From Nonomuraea roseoviolacea subsp. carminata (GTDB taxonomy: Bacteria; Actinomycetota; Actinomycetes; Streptosporangiales; Streptosporangiaceae), in assembly GCF_024172185.1 (NCBI RefSeq), contig NZ_JAMZEC010000001.1:5910001-5974000 (forward strand): 64,000 nucleotides of DNA, in the 5' to 3' direction. Position 1 is the first letter of the stretch; each line of letters starts with the position of its first letter. The notes beneath the pieces are model-generated. The model worked only from the letters and a program-made list of their open reading frames with translations. It did not search any database and was not told where the DNA came from. Shown in pieces: positions 45,977-55,955 of the stretch. The position numbers and the translations under genes were made by a program.

Positions 45977-48127
45977 ATGGCGGCCCCTCGTCACACCCCG
46001 ATCACGCCTCGCGACGGAGTGTCCACCCTGGTCGGCCGCTGGCCCCTCCTCGGGCAACGGCGCCCCCTCGTGGTCTATCTCGTCGGGATCGTGACCCTCG
46101 ATCTTGTCGCGATCGTCCTGTTGGCGGCGTCCACCCCGCTCCGCTGGCCGGACATCATGGCGTTCGTCGCACTCATGGCGTGCGGCGCGGTGTGCATCGA
46201 GGCGACCAGACGTCTCGGCATGCCCGCCGGCGTCTCCCGCGACCTGCTGTCGGCGTGGTGGCTGCCGGTGGCGCTGCTGCTGCCGCCCTTGTACGCCCTG
46301 CTCGCGCCGATCGTGCTGCAGATCCTCCTGCAACTGCGGGTGAGGGCGACGGTGCTGCATCGCCGGGTGTTCAGCGCGGCGGCGATCGGGCTCGCGGGCT
46401 GCGCCGCCTCGATGACGTTCCACCGGCTGGTGCCCGATCCCGCGGCGCTGACCCGGGGCGCCATCGAGCCGATCGGCTGGGCGGTGGCGGCCGCCGTGGT
46501 GTTCGCCCTGCTCAACACGTCGCTCATCGCCCTGGCCGCGCACATGGCCGACCCGGAGGTGCCGTGGCGGTCGGTCCTGTGGGACAAGGAGAGCGCCCTG
46601 CTCGACGTGGTGGAGCTGTGCCTGGGCGTCAGCGTCGCCATCTCGGCCGGCCTCAATCTCGCCCTGCTGATCCTCGCGCTACCACCGGTCGTGCTGCTGC
46701 AGCGCAGCCTCCTGCACGCCCAGCTCCAGGCGGCCGCCCGTACCGACCCCAAGACCGGCCTGCTGAACGCGGCGGCGTGGCAGCGTGAGGCCGACACCGA
46801 GATCGTCCGCGCCCGGCGTACCGGCGAGACGCTGGCGCTGCTCATCGTCGACATCGACCACTTCAAGCGGGTCAACGACCGGCACGGCCACCTCGTCGGC
46901 GACCAGGTGCTGGCCGCGGTGGCGGCCACGCTGCGAAGCCAGTTGCGCGAGTACGACGTGGTGGGCCGCTTCGGCGGGGAGGAGTTCGTGGTCCTGCTGC
47001 CCGGGGCCGACGTCCACGAGGCGCGCCAGGTCGCCGAACGCCTCCGCAACCGCATCAGCCACATGGCAGTCGCCGCCGACGACGCCATGATCACCGTGAC
47101 GATCTCGGTGGGCGTCGCCATCATGAGCCTGCACGGCGACGACCTCATAGAGCTCCTGGCCGCCGCCGACCTGGCCCTCTACCGAGCCAAAGAACTGGGC
47201 CGCGACCGCATCTGCCTCCCGGTCATCCAGCCCACCCACCTCGCCGACACCCAGACGGCCCCCATCCCGGTCCCCGCACTCTCCGAAGACCCACACCCGG
47301 AAGACTCACGTCCAGAGGGCTCGCATCAAGAGGGTTCGCATCCGGAGGGTACGGGTTCGGAGGGTTCGGCTACGGCAGAGTCACCCCCGGAAGGCTCAGG
47401 CCCGGAAGACTCACACCTGGAATCGCCGATCGTGGACCTCCCCCCGGCACCGGGACGATCACCGATCGTGGAGCTTCATCCGGCACCGGGACATTCGCCG
47501 ATCGCGGAGCTTCATCCGGCACCGGGACTTTCGCCGATCGTGGAGCTTCACCCGGCATCAGGACTTTCACCGATCGCGGAGCATCACCCGGCACCGGAGC
47601 ACTCACCGGTCGTGGAGCCTCATCTCACGCCGGAGCGCTCTCTGGGTTCAGCCTTCGGTTCGGCGTCGGACGGTGGTTCACCTGTCCCAGACCTTGATCA
47701 AGTGTCTTCCTCTTCACCACCCCCGGAGCCACGTCCAGCGCCTGACCATCCACCGAGCCCGGGGCCGTCGCACTCCCCGAAGCTTTCACCCACCCCCGAG
47801 CCCTCTCTGATAGAAGAACCCCTGGCCGCAGAGCCCTCGACCGTTTCGACCCTCCAAGAGCCGCCCCCCACCTCAGAGCCACGAGCATCCGCTGACCCGT
47901 CGCAGACGGACGAACCTCAGCCAACCCCGATCCCGGCTCCTCCGCAGCTCTCAGAACACCCTCCACCTGCGACAACGACCCCCAACACCGGTGATCCGGC
48001 AACACCCGGCCCCTCGGGTCTTCGTGACAGGCCATCGCCAGCCGATCGGCCGCAGGCGCAGGTCCCGTTCTCTTCTTCTGAGCTTCCCCAAGCCGCCGAC
48101 TCGCCAGAGGCCGCCGATCCAACGTGA
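45977..48127 (+). CDS. Membrane diguanylate cyclase (GGDEF)
   Basis: Protein of 716 residues. Six or more N-terminal membrane spans cover residues about 20-255. A GGDEF domain follows (about 265-430) with intact active-site GGEEF at 333-337 and an intact inhibitory I-site RxxD (R324-D327) five residues before it, so it should make cyclic di-GMP and be product-inhibited. Residues about 440-716 form a Pro/Glu/Ser/His-rich tail with EGSHPEG-type and SPIVELHPAPG-type repeats. GGGAGGAG precedes ATG 45977; GTG 45974 is an alternative. Cyclic di-GMP controls development through BldD in mycelial actinobacteria. Confidence 0.92.
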   Translation: MAAPRHTPITPRDGVSTLVGRWPLLGQRRPLVVYLVGIVTLDLVAIVLLAASTPLRWPDIMAFVALMACGAVCIEATRRLGMPAGVSRDLLSAWWLPVALLLPPLYALLAPIVLQILLQLRVRATVLHRRVFSAAAIGLAGCAASMTFHRLVPDPAALTRGAIEPIGWAVAAAVVFALLNTSLIALAAHMADPEVPWRSVLWDKESALLDVVELCLGVSVAISAGLNLALLILALPPVVLLQRSLLHAQLQAAARTDPKTGLLNAAAWQREADTEIVRARRTGETLALLIVDIDHFKRVNDRHGHLVGDQVLAAVAATLRSQLREYDVVGRFGGEEFVVLLPGADVHEARQVAERLRNRISHMAVAADDAMITVTISVGVAIMSLHGDDLIELLAAADLALYRAKELGRDRICLPVIQPTHLADTQTAPIPVPALSEDPHPEDSRPEGSHQEGSHPEGTGSEGSATAESPPEGSGPEDSHLESPIVDLPPAPGRSPIVELHPAPGHSPIAELHPAPGLSPIVELHPASGLSPIAEHHPAPEHSPVVEPHLTPERSLGSAFGSASDGGSPVPDLDQVSSSSPPPEPRPAPDHPPSPGPSHSPKLSPTPEPSLIEEPLAAEPSTVSTLQEPPPTSEPRASADPSQTDEPQPTPIPAPPQLSEHPPPATTTPNTGDPATPGPSGLRDRPSPADRPQAQVPFSSSELPQAADSPEAADPT
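47445..47640 (+). repeat. About 36-nt in-frame repeats in GGDEF protein tail
   Basis: Five to six units encode SPI(V/A)ELHPAPGL-type 12-residue repeats. They lie wholly in the disordered C-terminal tail, after a stretch of 5-6 residue EGS repeats (about 47320-47390). Confidence 0.8.
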
Positions 48128-48144
48128 ACTCTCGTGGTCGCCCG

Positions 48145-48843
48145 TCACCCGGTGGCGGGGCCGACCGTCACGCACGGCTGACCGAGCTGACCGTCGCGCA
48201 TGGTCAGCACGCTGTCCACGGCCGACAAGCTGGCCAGGTCGTGTGTGACCATCACCGTGGCCAGGTCGTTGCGCCTGGTCAGCTCGGCCAGGAGCGACAC
48301 GACCCGCTCCCCGCGCTCATGGTCGAGCGCGCTGGTGGGTTCGTCGACGAGCAGCACCTCGGGTTCGTTCATCAGGGCACGGGCGATGTTGACCCGCTGC
48401 CGCTCGCCGCCCGACAACTGGTGGGGCCGCTTGTGCTCCTTGCCGCCCAGATCCACGGACAACAGCAGCTCGCGGGCCCGGACAGCCGCCGCGCGGGGCG
48501 AGCCGCCGGCCAGGTGCGCCACGACCAGCAGTTGGTCGAGGGCGGTGAGGGAAGGCAGCAGGTTCGGCTGCTGGAACACGATCCCGACGTGGTCGCGGCG
48601 GACGCGGGTCCTGGCCGCCTGCCCCATGGCCGACACCTCGCGTCCGGCCACGGACACGGTGCCGGAGGTGGGGGTGATCAGGGTGGCGGCCACGGCCAGC
48701 AGGCTCGACTTGCCCGAGCCTGACGGGCCCACGACGGCGGTGAACTCGCCCGGGGCGACGGCCAGGTCGACGTGGTCGAGCGCGGTCAGCGTCCGGTCGC
48801 CGTCGGGATAGGTCAGGACGATGTCGGTGAGCTTGAGGGTCAT
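48145..48843 (-). CDS. ABC exporter ATP-binding protein (LolD/MacB type)
   Basis: ATPase of 232 residues. Walker A is GPSGSGKSS, the Q-loop is FQQPNLLPSLTALDQLL, the signature is LSGGERQR, Walker B is VLLVDEPTSALD, and the H-loop is VTHD. ATG 48843 opens inside an ATGA at the end of a micro-ORF ladder that starts at the permease stop. GGGGG lies seven nucleotides upstream as a weak ribosome binding site. It works with the FtsX-like permease at 49195-50256. Confidence 0.93.
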   Translation of the reverse strand: MTLKLTDIVLTYPDGDRTLTALDHVDLAVAPGEFTAVVGPSGSGKSSLLAVAATLITPTSGTVSVAGREVSAMGQAARTRVRRDHVGIVFQQPNLLPSLTALDQLLVVAHLAGGSPRAAAVRARELLLSVDLGGKEHKRPHQLSGGERQRVNIARALMNEPEVLLVDEPTSALDHERGERVVSLLAELTRRNDLATVMVTHDLASLSAVDSVLTMRDGQLGQPCVTVGPATG

Positions 48844-49052
48844 CGAGTCGCCCCCAGGGCGGTCAGTGGGTCAGTGGGAGTGGATTGGGGAGTCATGGGG
48901 TCGTTCCGGGGATGGTCGGTGGGCCGGCTGAGGTGGGTTGGGGCGTCATCGGGTCGTCCCAGAGAGGTCGGTGAGTGAGTGGGGTGGAAATGGGCGTCAT
49001 CGGATTGGTCTCGGGGGTGGTCGGTGGGTCGGTGTGGGGGTGTGGGTGTCAT
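48840..49052 (-). CDS. Ladder micro-ORF 2b (70 codons)
   Basis: The frame opens at ATG 49052 in an ATGA and ends with TGA overlapping ATG 48843 of the ATPase gene. It is rich in Pro, Thr, Asp and His and contains RPTDHPR twice. Its last residues, DPLTALGATR, nearly repeat the C-terminus of the permease (DPLTALGASR). Confidence 0.35.
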   Translation of the reverse strand: MTPTPPHRPTDHPRDQSDDAHFHPTHSPTSLGRPDDAPTHLSRPTDHPRNDPMTPQSTPTDPLTALGATR

Positions 49053-49198
49053 CGGGACGTCGGCGGCGGTGCGCAGCGCGCTGCACACGGCCGCGTCTTT
49101 GAGGGTGGCCAGGGGGCGATAGCGGTGGGTTCGGGTGTCATGGGGACGCCGCTCTGAGGGTGGCCAGGCGATCGTCGGGGGTGGGTTGGAGGGGTCAT
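49049..49198 (-). CDS. Ladder micro-ORF 2a (49 codons)
   Basis: The frame opens at ATG 49198, which overlaps the permease stop as ATGA with GGGAG seven nucleotides upstream, and ends at TGA 49051-49049, again in an ATGA. Pro/Thr/Arg-rich, no similarity recognised. Confidence 0.35.
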   Translation of the reverse strand: MTPPTHPRRSPGHPQSGVPMTPEPTAIAPWPPSKTRPCAARCAPPPTSR

Positions 49199-50256
49199 CG
49201 GGAGGCTCCCAGAGCGGTCAGGGGGTCGACGGAGGTGATCTTGCGGATGGCCAGCGCCGCCCCGAGCGCGCCGAGCACGACCATGACGGCGACCGGCAGC
49301 ACGGTGGTGGCCACCGACAGCACGAACGGGACGGTGCCCTCCGCCAGTGCCCCGAGCACCGCCCCGAGCGCGCCGCCGATGCCCGCCCCGAGGAGGAGGA
49401 CGATGACGGCCTGGGCCAGCGCGTCGCGCAGCAGGTAGCCGGTGCTCGCGCCGAGCGCCTTGAGCACGGCGACGTCGCCGCGCCGCTGGATCGTCCAGAC
49501 GGTGAAGAACGCGCCGATGACCAGCGCGGAGATCGCGAACAGGAACCCGCGCATGAGCTGGAGCGAGCCGTTCTCCGAGGCGAAGGAGCCGATGGCGGCG
49601 GGCGCGTCGGACAGGGGGACCGTCATGGTGCCCAGCCGCTCGTCGGCCCCCGCCAGGTCGGGCGTGCCGTCGGTGCGCAGGGCCAGGACCGTCGCCACGG
49701 TGTCGGCGCCGCCCTGGCGGCCCAGCCATTCCCAGTCGTCGATGCTGATCCAGGCGACCGGGGTGTGGCTGTAGGAGGCGTCGCCACCGGTGCCGGCGAT
49801 GGTGAGATCCCGGCCGGAGAGTTTCACCTTGTCGCCGGTCGCGAGGCCGCTGTCGGCGGCGAGCGCGTTCGACAGCACGATCTTGCCGGTGCCGACCGTC
49901 GGCGGGGACAGTTCGCCGCCGGGCTGGACGCCGAAGACGGCCGCCGCGGCGCCGTCGTCGCCGTAGCTGAGCCGTCCCATGGAGACGCCGAGCCGCTCGG
50001 CGGTGACGCCGCCCACCTTGCGCCATTCCTGCCAGGTCCGGTCGGTGATGCGGCTGTCGGAGAAGGCGGGCTTGTCGCCGCCGTCGAACACGAGGTGGTC
50101 GGCGGGCAGGCTCTCCACCGCCGAGATGTTCTCCCGAGCCAGTCCGGCGGTGAGGCCGGACAGCATGGTCACCAGCAGTGTGATGAGGAAGACGACCCCG
50201 CCCATGAGGGCAAAGCGCCCCTTCGCGAAACGCAGGTCTCTGAGCGCCACGAACAC
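49195..50256 (-). CDS. FtsX-like ABC permease
   Basis: Permease of about 353 residues with one N-terminal span (FALMGGVVFLITLLVTMLSG), an extracytoplasmic MacB-like domain, and three C-terminal spans from about residue 235 on. RRGDVAVLKALGASTGYLL is the conserved FtsX segment. I chose GTG 50256 behind GGGGGGC; a start at GTG 50289 would add 11 residues. It pairs with the ATPase downstream and is divergent from a histidine kinase/response regulator pair that may control it. Confidence 0.92.
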   Translation of the reverse strand: MFVALRDLRFAKGRFALMGGVVFLITLLVTMLSGLTAGLARENISAVESLPADHLVFDGGDKPAFSDSRITDRTWQEWRKVGGVTAERLGVSMGRLSYGDDGAAAAVFGVQPGGELSPPTVGTGKIVLSNALAADSGLATGDKVKLSGRDLTIAGTGGDASYSHTPVAWISIDDWEWLGRQGGADTVATVLALRTDGTPDLAGADERLGTMTVPLSDAPAAIGSFASENGSLQLMRGFLFAISALVIGAFFTVWTIQRRGDVAVLKALGASTGYLLRDALAQAVIVLLLGAGIGGALGAVLGALAEGTVPFVLSVATTVLPVAVMVVLGALGAALAIRKITSVDPLTALGASR

Positions 50257-50420
50257 GGCGCAGCCCCCCGTCGAGTGTGGGTTGGACACGAACTGATCCA
50301 GGCTGCGGCAGCCGGGCGGGTCTGGGCGTCGCTCCTTCGGCCCGGCTGGAATACACCTTTTGTACGATGCGGCGCACGGCGGGGCCTCGCCTAGGCTGAC
50401 CGGGACATGCTGAGCGAGAC

Positions 50421-51923
50421 ATGATGGACTTCCCCTTCCCGCCCGCCCTCCGGCTCCTCAGGTGGGCCATCCACGGCACGTTCGCGATCCTCCTGGTGAT
50501 CGCGGTCGCCGGAGTCGCCCGAGAGGGCCGCGGCGTCCTGGCGGCGGGCGGCGTGCTGCTGCTCGTCCTCTACGCGGCGGGGATCGTCGTCGAGGGGCGG
50601 CTGCCGCACTTCGGCGGGCGCACGCACCTGCTGCTGGGCCGGATCTGGCTGGTGGCGGTCACCCTGGGCTGGGCGGCGCTGGTGCTGGCCGCGCCGCAGT
50701 TCGTGTGGCTGGCCTTCCCGCTCTTCTTCGCCTACCTCCACCTGCTGCCGCTGGCCGTCGCGCTGCCCGGGGTGGCCGTCCTGACGGTCGGGGCCATCGC
50801 GGCGGCGGGCTGGCACACCGGCACCATGACGGCGGCCCAGGTGGTCGGGCCCACGATCGGCGCGGTCGTGGCCACGCTGATGGCGCTGGTCTACAAGGCC
50901 CTGTACGTCGAGAGCGAGCAGCGCCGGATCCTGATCGACGACCTGGTACGCACCCGCGGCAAGCTCGTCGAGGCCGAGAGCGACGCAGCCCGGCTGACCG
51001 AGCGTGAACGCCTGGCCAGGGAGATCCACGACACGCTGGCCCAGGGCATGTCCAGCATCATCCTGCTGTTGCGGGCCGCCCGCCGCGACCTCGACGAGCA
51101 TCCGGGCGAGGCCGCCCTGCGCATCGCCGAGGCCGAGCGGGCGGCGCAGGACAACCTGGAGGAGGCGCGCAACTTCGTCAGGGGCCTGGCCCCGCCCGCC
51201 CTGCAACACTCCTCGCTGACCGCCGCGCTGCGCCGGATCAGCGACTCAGCCGTCGCCGGCAGCGCCACGCGGGCGCGGTTCGAGGTGTCCGGCGTGCCGG
51301 TGCCGTTGCCCGCCGACTACGACCTGGCGCTGCTGAGGGTCGCGCAGGGCGCGCTGGGCAACGTCAGCCGCCACTCCGGAGCCGCCAACAGCCGGGTGAC
51401 CCTCACGTACCTGGACGACATGGTCGTGCTGGACGTCTACGACGACGGCCGCGGCTTCGACCCGGACCGTCCGGCGCGCCAAACGGATGAGCCAGCGGGC
51501 CGCCCGGATCGTCCGGCGGACCGCTCGGATCGCCCGGACCGCTCGGATCGCCCGGGCCGCTCGGATCGCCCGGGCCGCTCGGATCGCCCGGGCCGCTCGG
51601 ATCGCCCGGACCGCTCGGATCGCCCGGACCGCTCGGATCGCCCGGACCGCCCGGATCGTCAGATGGGCCGCCCGGATCGTCTGGATCGTCCGATGCATCC
51701 GGATCGTCCGGCGGTTCATCAGGACTGTCCGATAGACCACCAGGGCCGGCCGACGGGCCACCCGGGCCGGTCGGGGGATCCGCGGGCGGGAACCGGTTAC
51801 GGGCTGCGGGTCATGCGCGAGCGGGTCACCGCCCTCGGCGGCACCCTCACCGTCGAGTCGGCCCCCGGCGAGGGGACCGCCGTCGCCGCCACGCTGCCGT
51901 TGCCCGCCAGGGACGTGCGGTGA
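50421..51923 (+). CDS. NarL-type sensor histidine kinase with repeat insertion in ATP lid
   Basis: HisKA_3-family kinase of 500 residues. Four to six N-terminal membrane spans lie within residues about 10-155. A coiled linker follows, then the H-box EIHDTLAQGMSS with H203 and the ATPase domain with DDGRGFDP (341-348). Between this G1 box and the G2 box GTGYGL (457-462) lies an insertion of about 105 residues, largely (R-S-D-R-P-D/G) repeats, exactly where the ATP lid should be. The rest (MRERVTALGGTLTVESAPGEGT) is normal. GTGA overlap couples it to the response regulator. Confidence 0.92.
   Translation: MMDFPFPPALRLLRWAIHGTFAILLVIAVAGVAREGRGVLAAGGVLLLVLYAAGIVVEGRLPHFGGRTHLLLGRIWLVAVTLGWAALVLAAPQFVWLAFPLFFAYLHLLPLAVALPGVAVLTVGAIAAAGWHTGTMTAAQVVGPTIGAVVATLMALVYKALYVESEQRRILIDDLVRTRGKLVEAESDAARLTERERLAREIHDTLAQGMSSIILLLRAARRDLDEHPGEAALRIAEAERAAQDNLEEARNFVRGLAPPALQHSSLTAALRRISDSAVAGSATRARFEVSGVPVPLPADYDLALLRVAQGALGNVSRHSGAANSRVTLTYLDDMVVLDVYDDGRGFDPDRPARQTDEPAGRPDRPADRSDRPDRSDRPGRSDRPGRSDRPGRSDRPDRSDRPDRSDRPDRPDRQMGRPDRLDRPMHPDRPAVHQDCPIDHQGRPTGHPGRSGDPRAGTGYGLRVMRERVTALGGTLTVESAPGEGTAVAATLPLPARDVR
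51526..51670 (+). repeat. 18-nt in-frame tandem repeats in histidine kinase
   Basis: About eight units of the form CGCTCGGATCGCCCGGRC encode RSDRP(D/G). Several adjacent units are identical, which suggests recent expansion. Degenerate copies continue to about 51770. Confidence 0.88.
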
Positions 51924-52543
51924 TCCGCGTCGTCCTGGTCGACGACCACCCCGTGGTGCGCTCGGGCATACGCGCCATGCTCGCCGGGCAACCCGACGTC
52001 GAGCTGGTCGGCGAGGCGGCCACCGGAGAGGACGGCGTCGAGCTGGCCCGGCGGCTGGCGCCCGACGTGGTCCTGATGGACCTCCAGCTCGGCGCGGGCA
52101 TCCACGGGAGCGAGGCGACCAGGCGGATCGTCGCCCTGGGCGGCCCGCGCGTGCTGGTGCTCACCACTTTCGACACCGACGCCGACATCCTGGCGGCGAT
52201 CGACGCGGGCGCCACCGGCTATCTCCTCAAGGACGCCCCCTCCGACGACCTCCACACCGCGATCCGCTCGGCCGCCGCCGGGAGCAGTGCGCTGGCGCCG
52301 AGCGTCGCCTCCCGCCTGCTGGGCCGGGTGCGCGCCCCTGACACGACTCTCACCCCGCGCGAGCTGGAGGTGCTCGGTCATGTCGCCGCCGGGCTCGCCA
52401 ACCGGCAGATCGGCAGGGAGATGTTCCTGAGCGAGACGACCGTCAAGACGCACCTGGTGCACATCTACGCCAAGCTCGGCGTCGACTCGCGTACGGCGGC
52501 GGTCGCCGCAGCCATCAGGAAGGGTCTCATCCGCCCCTCCTGA
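51920..52543 (+). CDS. NarL-family response regulator
   Basis: Response regulator of 207 residues, partner of the preceding kinase. The receiver has D8/D9, phospho-acceptor D54 (VVLMDLQ) and lysine in YLLKDAP. The C-terminal helix-turn-helix is LTPRELEVLGHVAAGLANRQIGRE. GTG 51920 overlaps the kinase stop. The probable target is the divergent ABC exporter. Confidence 0.94.
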   Translation: MIRVVLVDDHPVVRSGIRAMLAGQPDVELVGEAATGEDGVELARRLAPDVVLMDLQLGAGIHGSEATRRIVALGGPRVLVLTTFDTDADILAAIDAGATGYLLKDAPSDDLHTAIRSAAAGSSALAPSVASRLLGRVRAPDTTLTPRELEVLGHVAAGLANRQIGREMFLSETTVKTHLVHIYAKLGVDSRTAAVAAAIRKGLIRPS

Positions 52544-52574
52544 CCGTCCCCGGCCCCTTCTCCTGACCTCCGCC

Positions 52575-52641
52575 CCGGCCCACCGATGCTCGGTCCGTCA
52601 CCGGCCCGCCGATGCTCGGTCCGTCACCGGCCCGCCGATGT
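52575..52641. repeat. 26-nt tandem repeats (2.6 copies)
   Basis: Units of the form CCGGCCCRCCGATGCTCGGTCCGTCA begin at 52575, 52601 and 52627. They fill the gap between the convergent response-regulator and reductase genes. Confidence 0.8.
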
Positions 52642-52642
52642 T

Positions 52643-53632
52643 TCAGGCCCGGCTGGTGACGGACGGGGAGGTCGCCGGGACGATCTCGGCCATCAGATCC
52701 CTGACGCGGCGCGGCTCGGTGGGCAGGAGCGCGGTGAGGTCGGTGTCCCGGGCTTCGAGGAATCCGGCGCCGACGTTGGAGAACAGCGAGATCGTGTGGG
52801 TGACCTGGTAGGGCTCGAGGCCGAGGCCGGTCAGCGCGGCGCGGGCCGCCGACAGCGACATCGGGTGGTAGTCCACCCGGCGGCCCAGCGCGACGCCCAG
52901 CGCGTCGGCGAGGTCCTGGCCGCCGATCGCCTCGACGCCTTCCAGCTCGTACGTCCTGCCCGCGTGGCGGCCGCAGCGGCCCTCGGCGAGGTCGCGCTGG
53001 ATCTCCGCCGCCACCCGCACGGCGACATCGGCCAGATCCCGCTTCGCCACCACGGAGACCCGTCCCGCCCCGAACGCGGCGGCGAAGACCCCGGTCTCCG
53101 CGGCCGACTCCGCCGCGACCGCGGCCAGGCCGGCGGGCAGCTCGGCGTAGAGGCCGTTGCGCAGGATCGTCACGTCGAACGAGGCATCGGCGAGGCGCGC
53201 CTCGGTCCAGCGGTGCGGCAGCGCGATCGTCATGAGGCTGCCCGAGCCCGCCAGGCTGGTGTAGACGACATGCCGGACCCCCGCCGCCTCGGCCGCGTCC
53301 ACCACGGCGCCGTGGCGGGCGAGCACCACGTCGTCCTCGGCGTACCCGGCCGAGACGAACACCAGGACGTCCACGCCGCGGAAACCCTCGGCGAGCGACG
53401 CCGGGTCGTCGAAGTCGATCCGGCGGGCGGCCACCCCGTCACCCGTACGGGTGCCCCCGGCCACGTCGAGGCCCTCCGCACCGGAGAGACCACCGTCACC
53501 GGAAAGACCACCCTCACCGGAAAGACCACCCTCACCGGAAAGACCACCCTCACCGGAAAGACCACCCTCACCGGAGAGACCACGGAGGATCAGGCTGCCG
53601 AGCTCGCCGGAGATGCCGGTGACCAGAATCAT
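52643..53632 (-). CDS. NmrA-family NAD(P)H quinone reductase (YtfG/QOR2-like)
   Basis: Atypical short-chain dehydrogenase of 329 residues, NmrA/QOR2 subfamily. The nucleotide motif GISGELG follows MILVTG at the start. ATG 53632 is chosen because AAGGAG lies 6 nt upstream. The likely reaction is NADPH-dependent quinone reduction; E. coli has the same divergent pairing of ytfG with an HxlR-type gene. A GLSGEG repeat insertion of about 36 residues lies at the surface loop after the first helix (about 20-55). Confidence 0.88.
   Translation of the reverse strand: MILVTGISGELGSLILRGLSGEGGLSGEGGLSGEGGLSGEGGLSGDGGLSGAEGLDVAGGTRTGDGVAARRIDFDDPASLAEGFRGVDVLVFVSAGYAEDDVVLARHGAVVDAAEAAGVRHVVYTSLAGSGSLMTIALPHRWTEARLADASFDVTILRNGLYAELPAGLAAVAAESAAETGVFAAAFGAGRVSVVAKRDLADVAVRVAAEIQRDLAEGRCGRHAGRTYELEGVEAIGGQDLADALGVALGRRVDYHPMSLSAARAALTGLGLEPYQVTHTISLFSNVGAGFLEARDTDLTALLPTEPRRVRDLMAEIVPATSPSVTSRA
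53490..53590 (-). repeat. 18-nt in-frame tandem repeats in reductase gene
   Basis: Five to six units encode LSGEGG (last units LSGDGG and LSGAEG). The unit on the plus strand is ACCGGAAAGACCACCCTC. Adjacent copies are identical. Confidence 0.85.
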
Positions 53633-53714
53633 TTGCCGCTCCTTGACGTTGCTGCTGGAGAGAAACAGCACCGATCATCCGCGTCCGGCCACGACGCCGT
53701 AAGGAGGCACTCTC

Positions 53715-54215
53715 GTGTCAGTGACGAACACGGCGGTAAGCCCGCAGGTCGGCGGCCCTGTCCCCGCCGGGCCGTGTGGCGACGACGACTGCGGGATCCG
53801 CGACGTGCTCGACCGCCTCGGTGACCGGTGGACCGTGCTCGTGCTGGTCGAGCTGTCGAAGGGCACGCGCCGCTTCCGTGAGCTGGAACGCGCGATCCCC
53901 GGCATCTCCCAGCGCATGCTCACGGTGACGACCAAACGCCTGTGCCGCGACGGGCTGGTCGAACGCACCGTCTACGCGACCGTCCCGCCGCAGACGGAGT
54001 ACCGGCTGACTCCGATGGGCGAGAGCCTGGCGGCCATGGTGTCCGCCCTGGCCGACTGGTCCCGCGACCACAAGGACGCCATCACCGGCGCCCGCGGCCG
54101 CTGGGACGAGCAGCAGACGGAGGGCATGGCGCGAGCCGTCGGCGTCACAACCCCGTACCCTGGCCCGGCATCGGCGGCCGACCGGCGGAAGCCCCGTCAG
54201 GAGCCCCTAAGCTAG
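53715..54215 (+). CDS. HxlR-family regulator, divergent from the reductase
   Basis: HxlR/DUF24 winged-helix regulator of 166 residues: IRDVLDRLGDRWTVLVLVEL, then RFRELERAIPGISQRMLT. Two N-terminal cysteines (CGDDDC, about residues 21-26) could sense redox state, as in QorR/YodB-type members. GTG 53715 follows AAGGAGG. The target is probably the divergent quinone reductase; TGCTG-N11-CAGCA in the 82-nt gap might be its operator. Confidence 0.88.
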   Translation: MSVTNTAVSPQVGGPVPAGPCGDDDCGIRDVLDRLGDRWTVLVLVELSKGTRRFRELERAIPGISQRMLTVTTKRLCRDGLVERTVYATVPPQTEYRLTPMGESLAAMVSALADWSRDHKDAITGARGRWDEQQTEGMARAVGVTTPYPGPASAADRRKPRQEPLS

Positions 54216-54220
54216 ATGTC

Positions 54221-55885
<1,665 letters not shown>

Positions 55886-55955
55886 GCGTTCGCCACGCGC
55901 GTCACGAGGGTCTGAGCGCTCGTGCGGCAGGCGGTCTCATCCGCGGCTGACGTGA

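Noticed and set aside
51526..51670. CRISPR-like appearance of the 18-nt repeats
   Set aside because: The units are contiguous without spacers, in frame, and encode a repeating peptide. The same holds for the arrays at 35588, 21361 and 53490. No cas genes are present.
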